Origin: an uncultured Roseateles sp.
GTDB lineage: Bacteria; Pseudomonadota; Gammaproteobacteria; Burkholderiales; Burkholderiaceae
Assembly (NCBI GenBank): GCA_946480605.1
Contig: CAMLKW010000163.1
Span: 1-10,233 of the forward strand
Direction of reading: 5' to 3'
DNA length: 10,233 nucleotides
Part shown: one piece after another, positions 1-9,107 of the stretch
How positions within the stretch are numbered: the first letter of the stretch is position 1
Layout of the letters: each line of letters starts with the position of its first letter
The notes under the pieces: generated by a model
What the model was told of the DNA's origin: nothing
The model's database searches: none
Seen by the model: only the letters and a program-made list of their open reading frames with translations
Translations under genes and position numbers: made by a program

Positions 1-725
1 CCAACCTTTGCCAGGAAGTTTTTGACTTGCACTTCCATGCCGGGCAGGTCGATGTCCATGCCATAGGCCTGGCCGCCCGTGCTCTTGGCCTTGGCAACCA
101 CCAGCCCGGTGGGCTGGCCGATGAGCCTGAAGGCCTTGGCGTCCTTCAGCGTGACCGCCTCCGGCACCGGCAGTTTCATGGCGGCCTCGAAGAACTCGCC
201 ATAGCCGGCGCTCTTGCCGCCGCCCGAGATGACGCCGTTCTCGGCCTTCAGCGACGCGGCCGGCACGCCCCAGGCCTGCGCGGCCGCGGCCACCAGCATG
301 GCCTGGGTGCGGGCACCCAGCTCGCGGTATTGCTGGTAGCTGTTCTTCACCGAGTTGGAGCCGCCGGTCAGGTGTATGCCCATCATCGGGTCCACATAGG
401 CACCCTGCTGGTCACCGAAGCCGGTGCGGACCTTGGACCAGTCCGCCTCCAGCTCCTCGGCGCAGATCATGGCCAGGCCGGTCTCGATGCCCTGGCCCAT
501 GTCCATGCGGTTGCAAAGGATGGTGGTGGTGCCGTCGCGGGCGATGCTGACGAAGGCCAGCGGCTGCTCGGTGGGCTTGGTGCCGGGCTTGGCATTGGCC
601 TGCTGGGCCGCGCTCAGGCCCGGCAGCAGGGCCAGGCCGACGGCGCCGCCGACGGTGGTGGTGACGAAGGCGCGGCGCGACAGGCCGCCGGTGGCGAGTT
701 GGTCGAGGCGACGGGGGTTCAGCAT
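1..725 (-). CDS. Xanthine dehydrogenase family molybdopterin-binding subunit, IorB-like (N-terminal part, cut by window edge)
   Basis: This is the large, molybdenum-cofactor-binding subunit of a periplasmic hydroxylase of the isoquinoline 1-oxidoreductase (IorB) type, which hydroxylates N-heterocycles or oxidises aldehydes with water-derived oxygen. About 241 codons are visible; such subunits usually have 700-780 residues, so the catalytic C-terminal half, including the active-site Glu, lies outside. Seen in the sequence: a twin-arginine signal near residues 16-40 (SRRAF followed by a Gly/Ala/Leu-rich stretch and LSAA), the family segment MDMGQGIETGLAM near residues 70-85, a GGSNSV motif with a following Ala-rich helix, and GMDIDLPGM near the window edge. 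The start is ATG at 725, preceded by GGAGG (731-735) with 5-nt spacing, directly after the stop codon of the [2Fe-2S] gene; the gap is 10 bp, so the two genes are co-translated. The family is secure; the substrate cannot be read. Confidence 0.88.
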   Translation of the reverse strand, partial: MLNPRRLDQLATGGLSRRAFVTTTVGGAVGLALLPGLSAAQQANAKPGTKPTEQPLAFVSIARDGTTTILCNRMDMGQGIETGLAMICAEELEADWSKVRTGFGDQQGAYVDPMMGIHLTGGSNSVKNSYQQYRELGARTQAMLVAAAAQAWGVPAASLKAENGVISGGGKSAGYGEFFEAAMKLPVPEAVTLKDAKAFRLIGQPTGLVVAKAKSTGGQAYGMDIDLPGMEVQVKNFLAKV

Positions 726-735
726 GTCAGCCTCC

Positions 736-1194
736 TCAAGCCAGTTGGGCCGCGGCCGCGTGGATGGCGGCGCGGATGCGGGTGTAGGTGCCGCAGCGGC
801 AGATGTTGCCGGCCATGGCCTCGTCGATCTGCGCGTCGGTGGGCTTCTTGTTGCCCTTCAGCAGCGCGACGGCGCTCATGACCTGGCCGCTCTGACAGTA
901 GCCGCACTGCGCCACGTCGTGCGCCACCCAGGCCGCCTGCACGGCCTGGCCCACCTTGTCGCCGGCGATGCCTTCGATGGTGGTCACCTGCGAGCCGGCG
1001 ATGGACGAGATGGGCGTCAGGCAGGCGCGCACGGGGCTGCCGGCCACGTGCATGGTGCAGGCGCCGCACTGGGCCGCGCCGCAGCCGAACTTGGCTCCGG
1101 TCAGCTTCAGTTCCTCGCGCACGGCCCACAGCAGGGGCATGTCGGGGTCGGCGTCCAGCGCGACGGCGCGACCGTTGACGGTCAGGTTGATCAT
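736..1194 (-). CDS. [2Fe-2S]-binding subunit of a molybdenum hydroxylase, IorA-like
   Basis: This 152-residue small subunit passes electrons from the molybdenum centre through two [2Fe-2S] clusters. The N-terminal plant-ferredoxin-type domain has C38, C43, C46 and C58; the C-terminal helical domain has C97 and C100 (QCGYCQSGQ) and C132 and C134 (NICRCGTY). All eight cluster ligands are present and the length is typical of IorA/CoxS-like subunits. The reading frame runs open to 1341, but ATG at 1194 gives the canonical MINLTVNG beginning and has GGAG (1200-1203) 5 nt upstream, so the longer version is rejected. The partner molybdopterin subunit starts 10 bp downstream. No FAD subunit lies between or before them, as expected for the two-subunit IorAB class, which passes electrons to a cytochrome-type acceptor instead of NAD. 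The protein has no signal of its own and would be exported folded, bound to its Tat-bearing partner (known for the class, inferred here). Confidence 0.92.
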   Translation of the reverse strand: MINLTVNGRAVALDADPDMPLLWAVREELKLTGAKFGCGAAQCGACTMHVAGSPVRACLTPISSIAGSQVTTIEGIAGDKVGQAVQAAWVAHDVAQCGYCQSGQVMSAVALLKGNKKPTDAQIDEAMAGNICRCGTYTRIRAAIHAAAAQLA

Positions 1195-1273
1195 GGGGGC
1201 TCCGGGTGTGAGATGCGCGGCGCACTCTAGCCAGAAGCAGTGCCCCCGTACATCACTCAGGTATCGGACGTCT
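1195..1273 (-). promoter_or_regulatory. 79-bp gap before the [2Fe-2S] gene with two overlapping short inverted repeats
   Basis: The gap lies between the receptor stop codon and the [2Fe-2S] start codon. One inverted repeat pairs 1222-1226 (GCACT) with 1239-1243 (AGTGC). A second pairs 1195-1200 (GGGGGC) with 1242-1247 (GCCCCC). In minus-strand RNA the second stem would cover the bases between the Shine-Dalgarno and the AUG. The two stems share bases 1242-1243 and so exclude each other. No run of U residues follows either stem, so I see no intrinsic terminator, and read-through from the receptor gene is plausible. I found no convincing promoter; a TAGAGT -10-like box has no good -35. The stems are short and could be chance in such GC-rich DNA. 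Confidence 0.25.
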
Positions 1274-4021
1274 TCACTTGAACTGGTAGCTGGCGCTGAG
1301 ATACCAGTAGCGGCCGCGCGGATCCACGAAGCTGCCGGCATAGCCGGTCACGTGCGAACCGTAGCTGGACACGGCGGTGAACGGCGGATCCTGGTCGAGC
1401 AGGTTGCGCGCGCCCACGCGCAGCGCCAGCGTGGGCGTGGGTTTCCAGCCCACGGCCAGGTTCCAGCGGCTGCTGTCCTTGACCCTGTGTTCCACGGCCG
1501 GGCCGACGTTGGCCTCCACCAGACCGGCGGACTCGGTCCAGCCCTTCACGAACACGTTCTCCAGCGTCACGCTCCAGTTGCCCAGGTTCCAGTCCAGGCC
1601 CAGCGTGTGCTGCCAGGTCGGCACGGGCTGCACGCCGGCACCGTCGCCGGCCGTGCCGTCATACGACACGAAGGGCGTGCCCTTGCCGTTCTGCTGCTTC
1701 CAGGTGTTCACGTAGGTACCGGCAAAGCTGGCACCCAGCCGGCCCAGGTTGCCGCCCAGCGGCCAGCTGGCCTTCACGTCCAGGTCAAGGCCGCTGGTCT
1801 TGAGCTCGCCGAGATTTTCCACCGGCGTCTCGATGTAGCTGATGAAGCCGTTGGCCAGGCGGTGGATGCGGGCCAGGTAACGCTGGTACAGCGTCGGGTC
1901 GGCCATGATGGCGTCGCCGCCGATGACGCCGATCTGGTCCTTCTTCTGAATGTGCCAGTAGTCCAGCGCGATGGACAGGTCGCGCACCGGCTCGAACACC
2001 GCACCCAGCGAATACTGGCGCGACTTCTCGGGCTTCAGGCCCGGGTCGCTGGACAGGCGCACGTTGAACTGCGTCTCGCAGCGCGGGTCGTTGGCCTGGC
2101 CAGGGGGGCACTGCGGGTCCACCAGCGAGTTGGCGGTGTTCGTGAAGGCGGTGGGGCTGTTGACGTCCCACAGCGTCGGCGCGCGGAAGCCCGTGCCCGC
2201 GCTGGCGCGCAGCAGCAGCTGACGCGACGGCTGGAAGCGCAGCGAGACGCCGGGGTTGAAGGTGCCGCCGAAGTCGCTGTACTTGTCGTAGCGCGCCTTC
2301 ACGGTGGCCTCCCAGACGGTCGCGAAGGGCATGGACAGCTCGCCGAACACCGCATAGATGCTGCGCGACGCGGCGGTGACCGGCACCGTGCCCTCGCCAC
2401 CGATGTGCAGGCCCTGCTCGTAGTCGGGGTTGACCGGCCGGTCGTTGGCCTTCTCCTTGCGCAGGTCGGTGCCCAGCGCCAGCATCATGGGGCCGCCGGC
2501 CATGGCCATCAGCTCGGTGCTGGCCTTGGCGTCCAGCGCATAGGTGGTGCTCTTGGAGCGGCGCATCGGGCCCTCCATGCGCGCCCGGTCCAGCGCGGCC
2601 AGGCCGGCGGCGTCCTGCGGGCCGAAGGGGTTGATGACGCCCGTGGCCAGCTCGGCGATGAAGCGGCCCTCGTGCAGGTAGTTGTAGTAGTCCAGCGAGC
2701 CCTTGGCCTGCGACACGCTCAGCCCGGCGTCGTAGTCCCAGCCGGCGCGCACGCCGCTGAGGCCGGCCACCAGCCGGGTCTGCTCGTTCAGCGTGTTGTT
2801 GGTGCGCAGGCCCACCGGCACCGAGCGCATCGCGATCTCGGTGAAGCCGCCGCCCAGCGTGTCGAACTGCGCCGGCGTGTAGCCCAGGCTCAGCAGCAGC
2901 TCGCGCGGGAAGTACTTGCTGGCGATGGGCAGCGCGAACGACGGGTAGGTGCCGTCGGCCTTCACATGGCCTGCGGTGGAGTCGATGGGCACGGCGGCCG
3001 TGCGGCCTATGCCCTCGCTGCGCGCATAGCTGGCCTCGAAGAACGCCACCGAGTCGGCACCCAGGTCCAGCGTCAGCCGGCCGAAGGCGTCGGCCTTCTT
3101 GGTGTCGGGCAGGTTCTCCTGCGTGGACGGGTAGATGAAGCGGCAGCGCTTGACGGGCGTGCCGTTGGGCGTGGTGGCCGCCAGCGTCTGGATGGTGTTG
3201 AAGCTGGGGTCGCAGGCGCTGAAGCTGGCGCCCGCGTTGGCGTAGGCGCCGGGAGTGATGCCGAAGTCCACCAGCCGACCCGGGAAGGAGCGGCCCGAGG
3301 TCGGCGGGTCGGAGCCGGGGATTTCCTCCAGGCCGCGCAAGTACCACTTCTGGGCGATGGACGCGATGTGGGTCTGCTTCTTCACGTTGGCCGTGAGCAG
3401 CAGGTTGTAGCCGTCGGTCTTCAGCCCGCCCATGCCGAAGGCGATGGATGCACCGGTCTCCTTGCCGCCGATGCGCTCCTCGGTGTCGCCGTACTTGAGC
3501 GTCAGCTCGCCCTTGTCGTAGTCCTTGCGGGTGATGAAGTTGATGACGCCGCCGACCGCGTCGGTGCCGTAGACGGCCGAGGCGCCGTCGCGCAGCACCT
3601 CGATGCGCTCGATGGCCGCGAACGGGATGCTGTTCAGGTCCACCGACGAGTTGCCGCCGATGGAGCCGAACGCGAAGTTGGCCATGCGCCGGCCGTTCAG
3701 CAGCACCAGCGTGGAGTTGGGCCCCAGGCCGCGCAGGTTGGCGAAGCTCTGCGCGTAGCCGGCGCCCTGCGTGGTGTCGGACTGCAGCGCCGAGTTGGCG
3801 CCGATGCGGCGCAGGATGTCCTCGACGTTGGTGGCGCCCGACTTCACGATCTGGTCGCGCGTGATGACGCTGACCGGCAGCGCCGTCTCGGACTCGACGC
3901 GCTTGATGGACGAGCCGGTGATGGTGATGCGTTCCAGCTGCGCGCCGGCCTGGGCCGACGCGCCCGTGGCGATGCCGGCGCCCAGCAAGGCGAGCGCGAG
4001 GCGATGGAGAGAGTGATGCAT
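1274..4021 (-). CDS. TonB-dependent outer-membrane receptor
   Basis: This is a 915-residue TonB-gated outer-membrane transporter. A signal peptide covers residues 1-23 (cleavage predicted after ASA). A TonB-box-like region, ERITITGSSIKR (about 30-41), is followed by the plug domain at about 45-165, with the motifs NLRGLGPNSTLVLLNGRR and IEVLRDGASAVYGTDAVGGVINF. The rest is a 22-strand-type beta-barrel, with GTGFRAPTLWDV at about 609-620, NLLDQDPPF near 873-881 and the closing strand RYWYLSASYQFK. Two Cys pairs (C270/C293 and C638/C648) lie in presumed external loops and may form disulfides. The plug follows the signal almost directly, so there is no N-terminal signalling domain for sigma/anti-sigma control. 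ATG at 4021 has AAGGAG (4027-4032) 5 nt upstream. The last residue is Lys rather than the usual aromatic. It is probably co-transcribed with the hydroxylase genes downstream, which suggests it imports their substrate; the ligand is unknown. No Fur-box-like sequence was seen upstream. Confidence 0.93.
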   Translation of the reverse strand: MHHSLHRLALALLGAGIATGASAQAGAQLERITITGSSIKRVESETALPVSVITRDQIVKSGATNVEDILRRIGANSALQSDTTQGAGYAQSFANLRGLGPNSTLVLLNGRRMANFAFGSIGGNSSVDLNSIPFAAIERIEVLRDGASAVYGTDAVGGVINFITRKDYDKGELTLKYGDTEERIGGKETGASIAFGMGGLKTDGYNLLLTANVKKQTHIASIAQKWYLRGLEEIPGSDPPTSGRSFPGRLVDFGITPGAYANAGASFSACDPSFNTIQTLAATTPNGTPVKRCRFIYPSTQENLPDTKKADAFGRLTLDLGADSVAFFEASYARSEGIGRTAAVPIDSTAGHVKADGTYPSFALPIASKYFPRELLLSLGYTPAQFDTLGGGFTEIAMRSVPVGLRTNNTLNEQTRLVAGLSGVRAGWDYDAGLSVSQAKGSLDYYNYLHEGRFIAELATGVINPFGPQDAAGLAALDRARMEGPMRRSKSTTYALDAKASTELMAMAGGPMMLALGTDLRKEKANDRPVNPDYEQGLHIGGEGTVPVTAASRSIYAVFGELSMPFATVWEATVKARYDKYSDFGGTFNPGVSLRFQPSRQLLLRASAGTGFRAPTLWDVNSPTAFTNTANSLVDPQCPPGQANDPRCETQFNVRLSSDPGLKPEKSRQYSLGAVFEPVRDLSIALDYWHIQKKDQIGVIGGDAIMADPTLYQRYLARIHRLANGFISYIETPVENLGELKTSGLDLDVKASWPLGGNLGRLGASFAGTYVNTWKQQNGKGTPFVSYDGTAGDGAGVQPVPTWQHTLGLDWNLGNWSVTLENVFVKGWTESAGLVEANVGPAVEHRVKDSSRWNLAVGWKPTPTLALRVGARNLLDQDPPFTAVSSYGSHVTGYAGSFVDPRGRYWYLSASYQFK

Positions 4022-4082
4022 GGCCGCTCCTTGATTCAGGTGCGGCCAGTCTTCGGCGTGGCCACGGCGGCCATCCCCTGCG

Positions 4083-4133
4083 GGAAGTCAGGCTGTCGCG
4101 CCTGCGCGGCACTTGAACTAGGGGCTGACTTCC
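4083..4133. repeat. 9-bp perfect inverted repeat, arms 42 bp apart, upstream of the receptor gene
   Basis: The arms GGAAGTCAG (4083-4091) and CTGACTTCC (4125-4133) are exact reverse complements separated by 33 bp, giving a centre-to-centre distance of 42 bp, about four helical turns. A smaller GC-rich inverted repeat (CGCG 4097-4100 with CGCG 4105-4108) is nested inside. The element lies in the 141-bp gap (4022-4162) between the histidine kinase stop codon and the receptor start codon. It could be a stem in the receptor leader RNA or a pair of protein-binding half-sites that promote looping. I recognise no regulator consensus. I found no strong sigma-70 promoter in this gap, and nothing else in it beyond the receptor Shine-Dalgarno. 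Confidence 0.45.
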
Positions 4134-4162
4134 AGCACGCCCGGCGGCGCACCGGCGTGGCG

Positions 4163-6537
<2,375 letters not shown>

Positions 6538-6541
<4 letters not shown>

Positions 6542-8175
6542 AGAAGCGGCACGAGCAGCAAGGGCAGCAGCCACAGCCAGCGCGGATAGGGCACTTCGAT
6601 CATCTGCGTCTGGCCCCAGGGCCCGGCCGCGCCGGCGGCGTTGAAGCCGCGCGCGCGCAGGAAGTACTTCCCCGCGGAGGGCTTGGCCATCGCGGCCTCG
6701 GGCTTGTCGGTGGCGATGCGCTGCAGGTCGGCCCCCTCGAACTTGTCGTCCCTGGCCCACTCCAGCTCGTAGCGCACCACGCCCGCATCGGCGCGCCAGC
6801 GCAGCTTGAGCTGGTCGCCGCTGAGGTCGGGCTCGGCCGGCGGCGGGGCGGGCGGCGGCGGCTGGATCTCGAAGCGCTGCGGGTCGCCGAAGGGCCCCGC
6901 GCGGCCGCCGGCTTCCACCGACGCGATGCGCCAGTGGTAGGCGCCATAACCTCCAAGTTCAGGCAGCCTGGCCTCGAAGCCCGCGGCCGACAGCGGCGGT
7001 GGCTGCAGCACCAGGTCCTTGAACTGCGCATCCCTGGCGATCTGCAGCCGCACATCGGGCGCGGCGGTGTTGCGCGTCCAGGCCAGCGCCATCGCGCCGT
7101 TGTAGCTGACGGCACCCTCGGCCGGCGCCTGGATGAAGGGCGGCTCGGGCCGCGCCTTCAGGCGGATGTCGGCGTCGGCGGCCACGCCCTCCTGGCCGCG
7201 CGCGTCGATGGCGCGCACGCGCAGCGTGTAGTCGCCGTCGGGCAGGTCGCGCGCCTCGTTCCAGGTCGCCGCCGGCTCGGCGACGTGGGCGTCCAGCAGC
7301 AGGCGGTCGAAGTCGCCGCGGGCGTAGAGCTGGGCTCGCCAGGTCGCGGCGCCGCTGGGGCCGCCCACCCAGGCCAGGCGCAGCGGCAGGCGCTCGGCTT
7401 CGGGCATGAGCCCGCTCAGGTCCGGCGCGGGCAGCAGCGGCGCGACGGACAAGGCCTTGCCCTCGGCCAGCAGCCCCTGGCCGGCGGCGACATCGGCCTT
7501 GAGGCCATCGGCGGCCACGGCGCCGGACAGCACCTGCATGCGCGTCGCCCCACCGGCCGCCTGCACGCGGAACTCGGTGCCGCGCACGCCCAGGTTCACG
7601 TGCGGCGTGCGGATCTCGTACAGCGGCACGCGCTGCGCGTTGGGCGCCACGCGGCTGTCCGCGCCGCCCTGCTGCACGCCCAGGCGCACGGCAGGAAGCG
7701 CACCGCGGCCCAGCACCAGCAGCTGCTCCAGCGCGATGTCGCTCTCGGGCGGGATCAGCAGCCGCGAGCCGTCGGCAAAGCGCAGCGACGCGCTGGACTG
7801 GGCGCCGGTGGTGATGCGGTCGCCGCTTTGCAGCTGTGCTCCGGCCACCAGCGCCTCGCTGGCGCCGCCGCGCTGGCGCGTGACCTGGCCGCGGGTGAAC
7901 TGCGCCTCGGCCACGCTGGCCTCGCGCTTCAGCCAGGCCACGGGCATGCGCAGCGTGCGGCCGGGCATCAGCCGCAGCGGGTCGGGCACGCGGTTGAGCT
8001 TCTGCAGGTCGCGCCAGGTCTTGCCAGGCGCCAGCCAGGCGTCGGTCAGCGTGATCAGCGTGTCGCGCGGCTGGATGCGGTATTGCCAATCGGCGTCGGC
8101 CGCGGCCGTCTGCGCGCACGCCCAGCCGCAGCACAGCAGCAGGCCCGTGGCGAGCCAGACTCTCATTGCATTCAT
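6538..8175 (-). CDS. Secreted LysM-FecR domain protein with three FN3/Ig-like modules and C-terminal hydrophobic tail
   Basis: This 545-residue exported protein has a signal peptide at about 1-21 (cleavage after ACA). A LysM peptidoglycan-binding domain at about 31-79 (YRIQPRDTL to LRLMPGRTLRMP) is followed by a FecR domain at about 108-220 with GDRITTGAQSSASLRFADGS and IRTPHVNLGVRGTEFRV. Three degenerate Ig/FN3-like modules follow at about 255-340, 345-437 and 450-528, each with a Leu-x-Trp opening and a Y/W-x-x-R-x-x closing strand; a Pro-rich linker at 437-448 separates the last two. The protein ends in a 13-residue hydrophobic stretch, WLWLLPLLLVPLL, that may anchor it in the inner membrane. 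It lacks the cytoplasmic anti-sigma part of classical FecR, and no ECF sigma gene is near, so it is not an iron-signalling regulator. ATG at 8175 has a near-perfect AAGGAGG (8181-8187) 5 nt upstream; Met4 is too far from it. The gene overlaps the CHASE2 kinase start, so the two probably form one sensory unit. Ligand and mechanism are inferred. Confidence 0.9.
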
Positions 8176-8250
8176 CGGAGCCTCCTTCCCTGGCAGGAAG
8201 CTGGATCCTAGCCAGCGGCGCCGAGGTCGAACACCGGTAAAGACCGCGAG
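8176..8250 (-). promoter_or_regulatory. FecR-protein leader: Shine-Dalgarno partly inside a small hairpin
   Basis: The 75-bp gap between the tetR stop codon and the FecR-protein start holds the strong Shine-Dalgarno at 8181-8187. In minus-strand RNA, CUUCC (8200-8196) can pair with GGAAG (8189-8185) around a 6-nt loop. This hides the 5' part of the Shine-Dalgarno and leaves GAGG exposed. No terminator with a U tract follows tetR, so read-through from tetR is possible. A TAGGAT box (8207-8212, minus strand) resembles a -10 but lacks a matching -35. Confidence 0.3.
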
Positions 8251-8955
8251 TCAGGCCTCAGACAGTGCGTCCTGCAGCCGATCGCGCAGCCGGCGCAGCC
8301 GCTGCAGTTCCCGGTCGGGTGCCTGCAGTGCAGGCCACAGCAATGCGACGAGGTCACGGCTGCTCTGCTCCACATCGATCTGCCGGCCGGTGATGACCAC
8401 CTCCCACAGCATGTGTTCCATGGGGCCGAACACCAGCGAGCGCAGCAGGCGCAGCGGGATGTCCTGCCGCACCTCGCCGGCCTGCTGGCCGCGCGCGAGC
8501 AGGTCCATCAGCGGCGCGGTGTAGCGGCGCTGCAGCTCGATGAAGCCTTCGCCGAGGTCCTGCCCCCCGACACCGGCGTCCTTGCGCCCTTCCGACAGCA
8601 CCAACGCGCACAGCCCCGTGCCCTGGATGAGGAACAACCGCAGGTGCGTCAGCACGACGAACTCCAGTTGCACGCGCACCGGCTTCTCACGCGGCAGGCC
8701 GGCCTCGATGGCGTCGATGATCTCGTCGTACCAGTCCTGGATGACGCGCACGCACAGCTCGCGCTTGCCACGGAAGTAGGTGAACACCGTGGCCTCGGAG
8801 ACGGCCAGGCGCTGCGCGATCTCGGTCGTCGTCGCGCGCTCGTAGCCGCGCTCGGCGAACACCTCGCGGCCCACGCGCAGGATGTCGCGCACGCGCTGCT
8901 CGGCCTTGGGGCCGGCCGGGGAGCGGCGCTGCGCAGTCGGGGTGGCGGTCGTCAT
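8251..8955 (-). CDS. TetR/AcrR-family transcriptional regulator
   Basis: This 234-residue one-component regulator has a disordered, basic N-terminal tail (1-18). The TetR DNA-binding domain spans about 20-66, with the helix-turn-helix TTTEIAQRLAVSEATVFTYF at 42-61 followed by RGKRELC, the usual end of the domain. A helical ligand-binding and dimerisation domain follows (about 75-210), then an Arg/Leu-rich C-terminal helix. The length is slightly above the usual 190-220 residues. It is divergent from the carboxyl-transferase gene, the usual arrangement for a local repressor of an acyl-CoA pathway. Betaproteobacterial leucine-degradation genes are known to be controlled by a TetR-family regulator called LiuQ, and this gene could be that, but the name is not assigned on sequence evidence. 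ATG at 8955 is the only usable start, because an in-frame stop lies at 8986-8988. It has no Shine-Dalgarno (CCTCC rather than GGAGG precedes it), consistent with a leaderless transcript. Confidence 0.9.
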   Translation of the reverse strand: MTTATPTAQRRSPAGPKAEQRVRDILRVGREVFAERGYERATTTEIAQRLAVSEATVFTYFRGKRELCVRVIQDWYDEIIDAIEAGLPREKPVRVQLEFVVLTHLRLFLIQGTGLCALVLSEGRKDAGVGGQDLGEGFIELQRRYTAPLMDLLARGQQAGEVRQDIPLRLLRSLVFGPMEHMLWEVVITGRQIDVEQSSRDLVALLWPALQAPDRELQRLRRLRDRLQDALSEA

Positions 8956-8964
8956 CGGAGGCGC

Positions 8965-8993
8965 ATTCTGCGCAATTTCTGAGGATCACTCAA
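8965..8993 (-). promoter_or_regulatory. Predicted tetR promoter (sigma-70-like)
   Basis: On the minus strand, TTGAGT (8993-8988) and CAGAAT (8970-8965) are separated by exactly 17 bp and each matches the sigma-70 consensus at four of six positions. Transcription would start near 8958, only a few bases before the ATG at 8955, which fits the missing Shine-Dalgarno of tetR. The prediction rests on box matching only. Confidence 0.4.
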
Positions 8994-8994
8994 G

Positions 8995-9029
8995 TCAGCA
9001 TTGCATCAGCATTCGCGCTGGATTATTCT
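8995..9029 (+). promoter_or_regulatory. Predicted carboxyl-transferase promoter with overlapping repeats (candidate TetR operator)
   Basis: On the plus strand, TTGCAT (9001-9006) and TATTCT (9024-9029) are 17 bp apart, matching the consensus at three and four of six positions. An 8-bp direct repeat, TCAGCATT (8995-9002 and 9006-9013), has a period of 11 bp and straddles the -35 box. A 4-bp inverted repeat, CAGC (9007-9010) and GCTG (9017-9020), fills the spacer. Repressor sites of TetR proteins commonly sit in this position, so this is a candidate operator; the symmetry is short and I recognise no published motif. The predicted 5' leader of about 70 nt also holds TCAAGTTGA (9066-9074), a short imperfect palindrome. 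Confidence 0.35.
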
Positions 9030-9107
9030 GGCGCCCCTTACGCGGCTCACGAGGCCGCCACACAATCAAGTTGAGTCCCGCTTAAGCAGGGCTCGCCGGG
9101 AGACTCC

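Noticed and set aside
1195..1341. N-terminal extension of the [2Fe-2S] protein to 1341
   Set aside because: It overlaps the end of the receptor gene and adds residues absent from the family; ATG 1194 has a Shine-Dalgarno and a canonical N-terminus.
4036..4074. A 12-residue upstream open frame in the receptor leader (ATG 4074, TGA 4036-4038)
   Set aside because: No properly spaced Shine-Dalgarno and no regulatory codon pattern; likely chance.
4136..4159. A 6-bp hairpin (CACGCC/GGCGTG) just after the kinase stop codon as an intrinsic terminator
   Set aside because: The loop is 12 nt and no U tract follows in the minus direction.
6542..6760. N-terminal extension of the kinase to ATG 6760
   Set aside because: It would run 219 bp inside the FecR-protein gene, encodes Arg-rich sequence unlike any sensor N-terminus, and leaves the first membrane helix internal.
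8110..8175. Lipoprotein signal at the Cys residues of the FecR-protein leader
   Set aside because: The residues before the Cys do not match the lipobox; an ordinary signal peptidase I site after ACA fits better.
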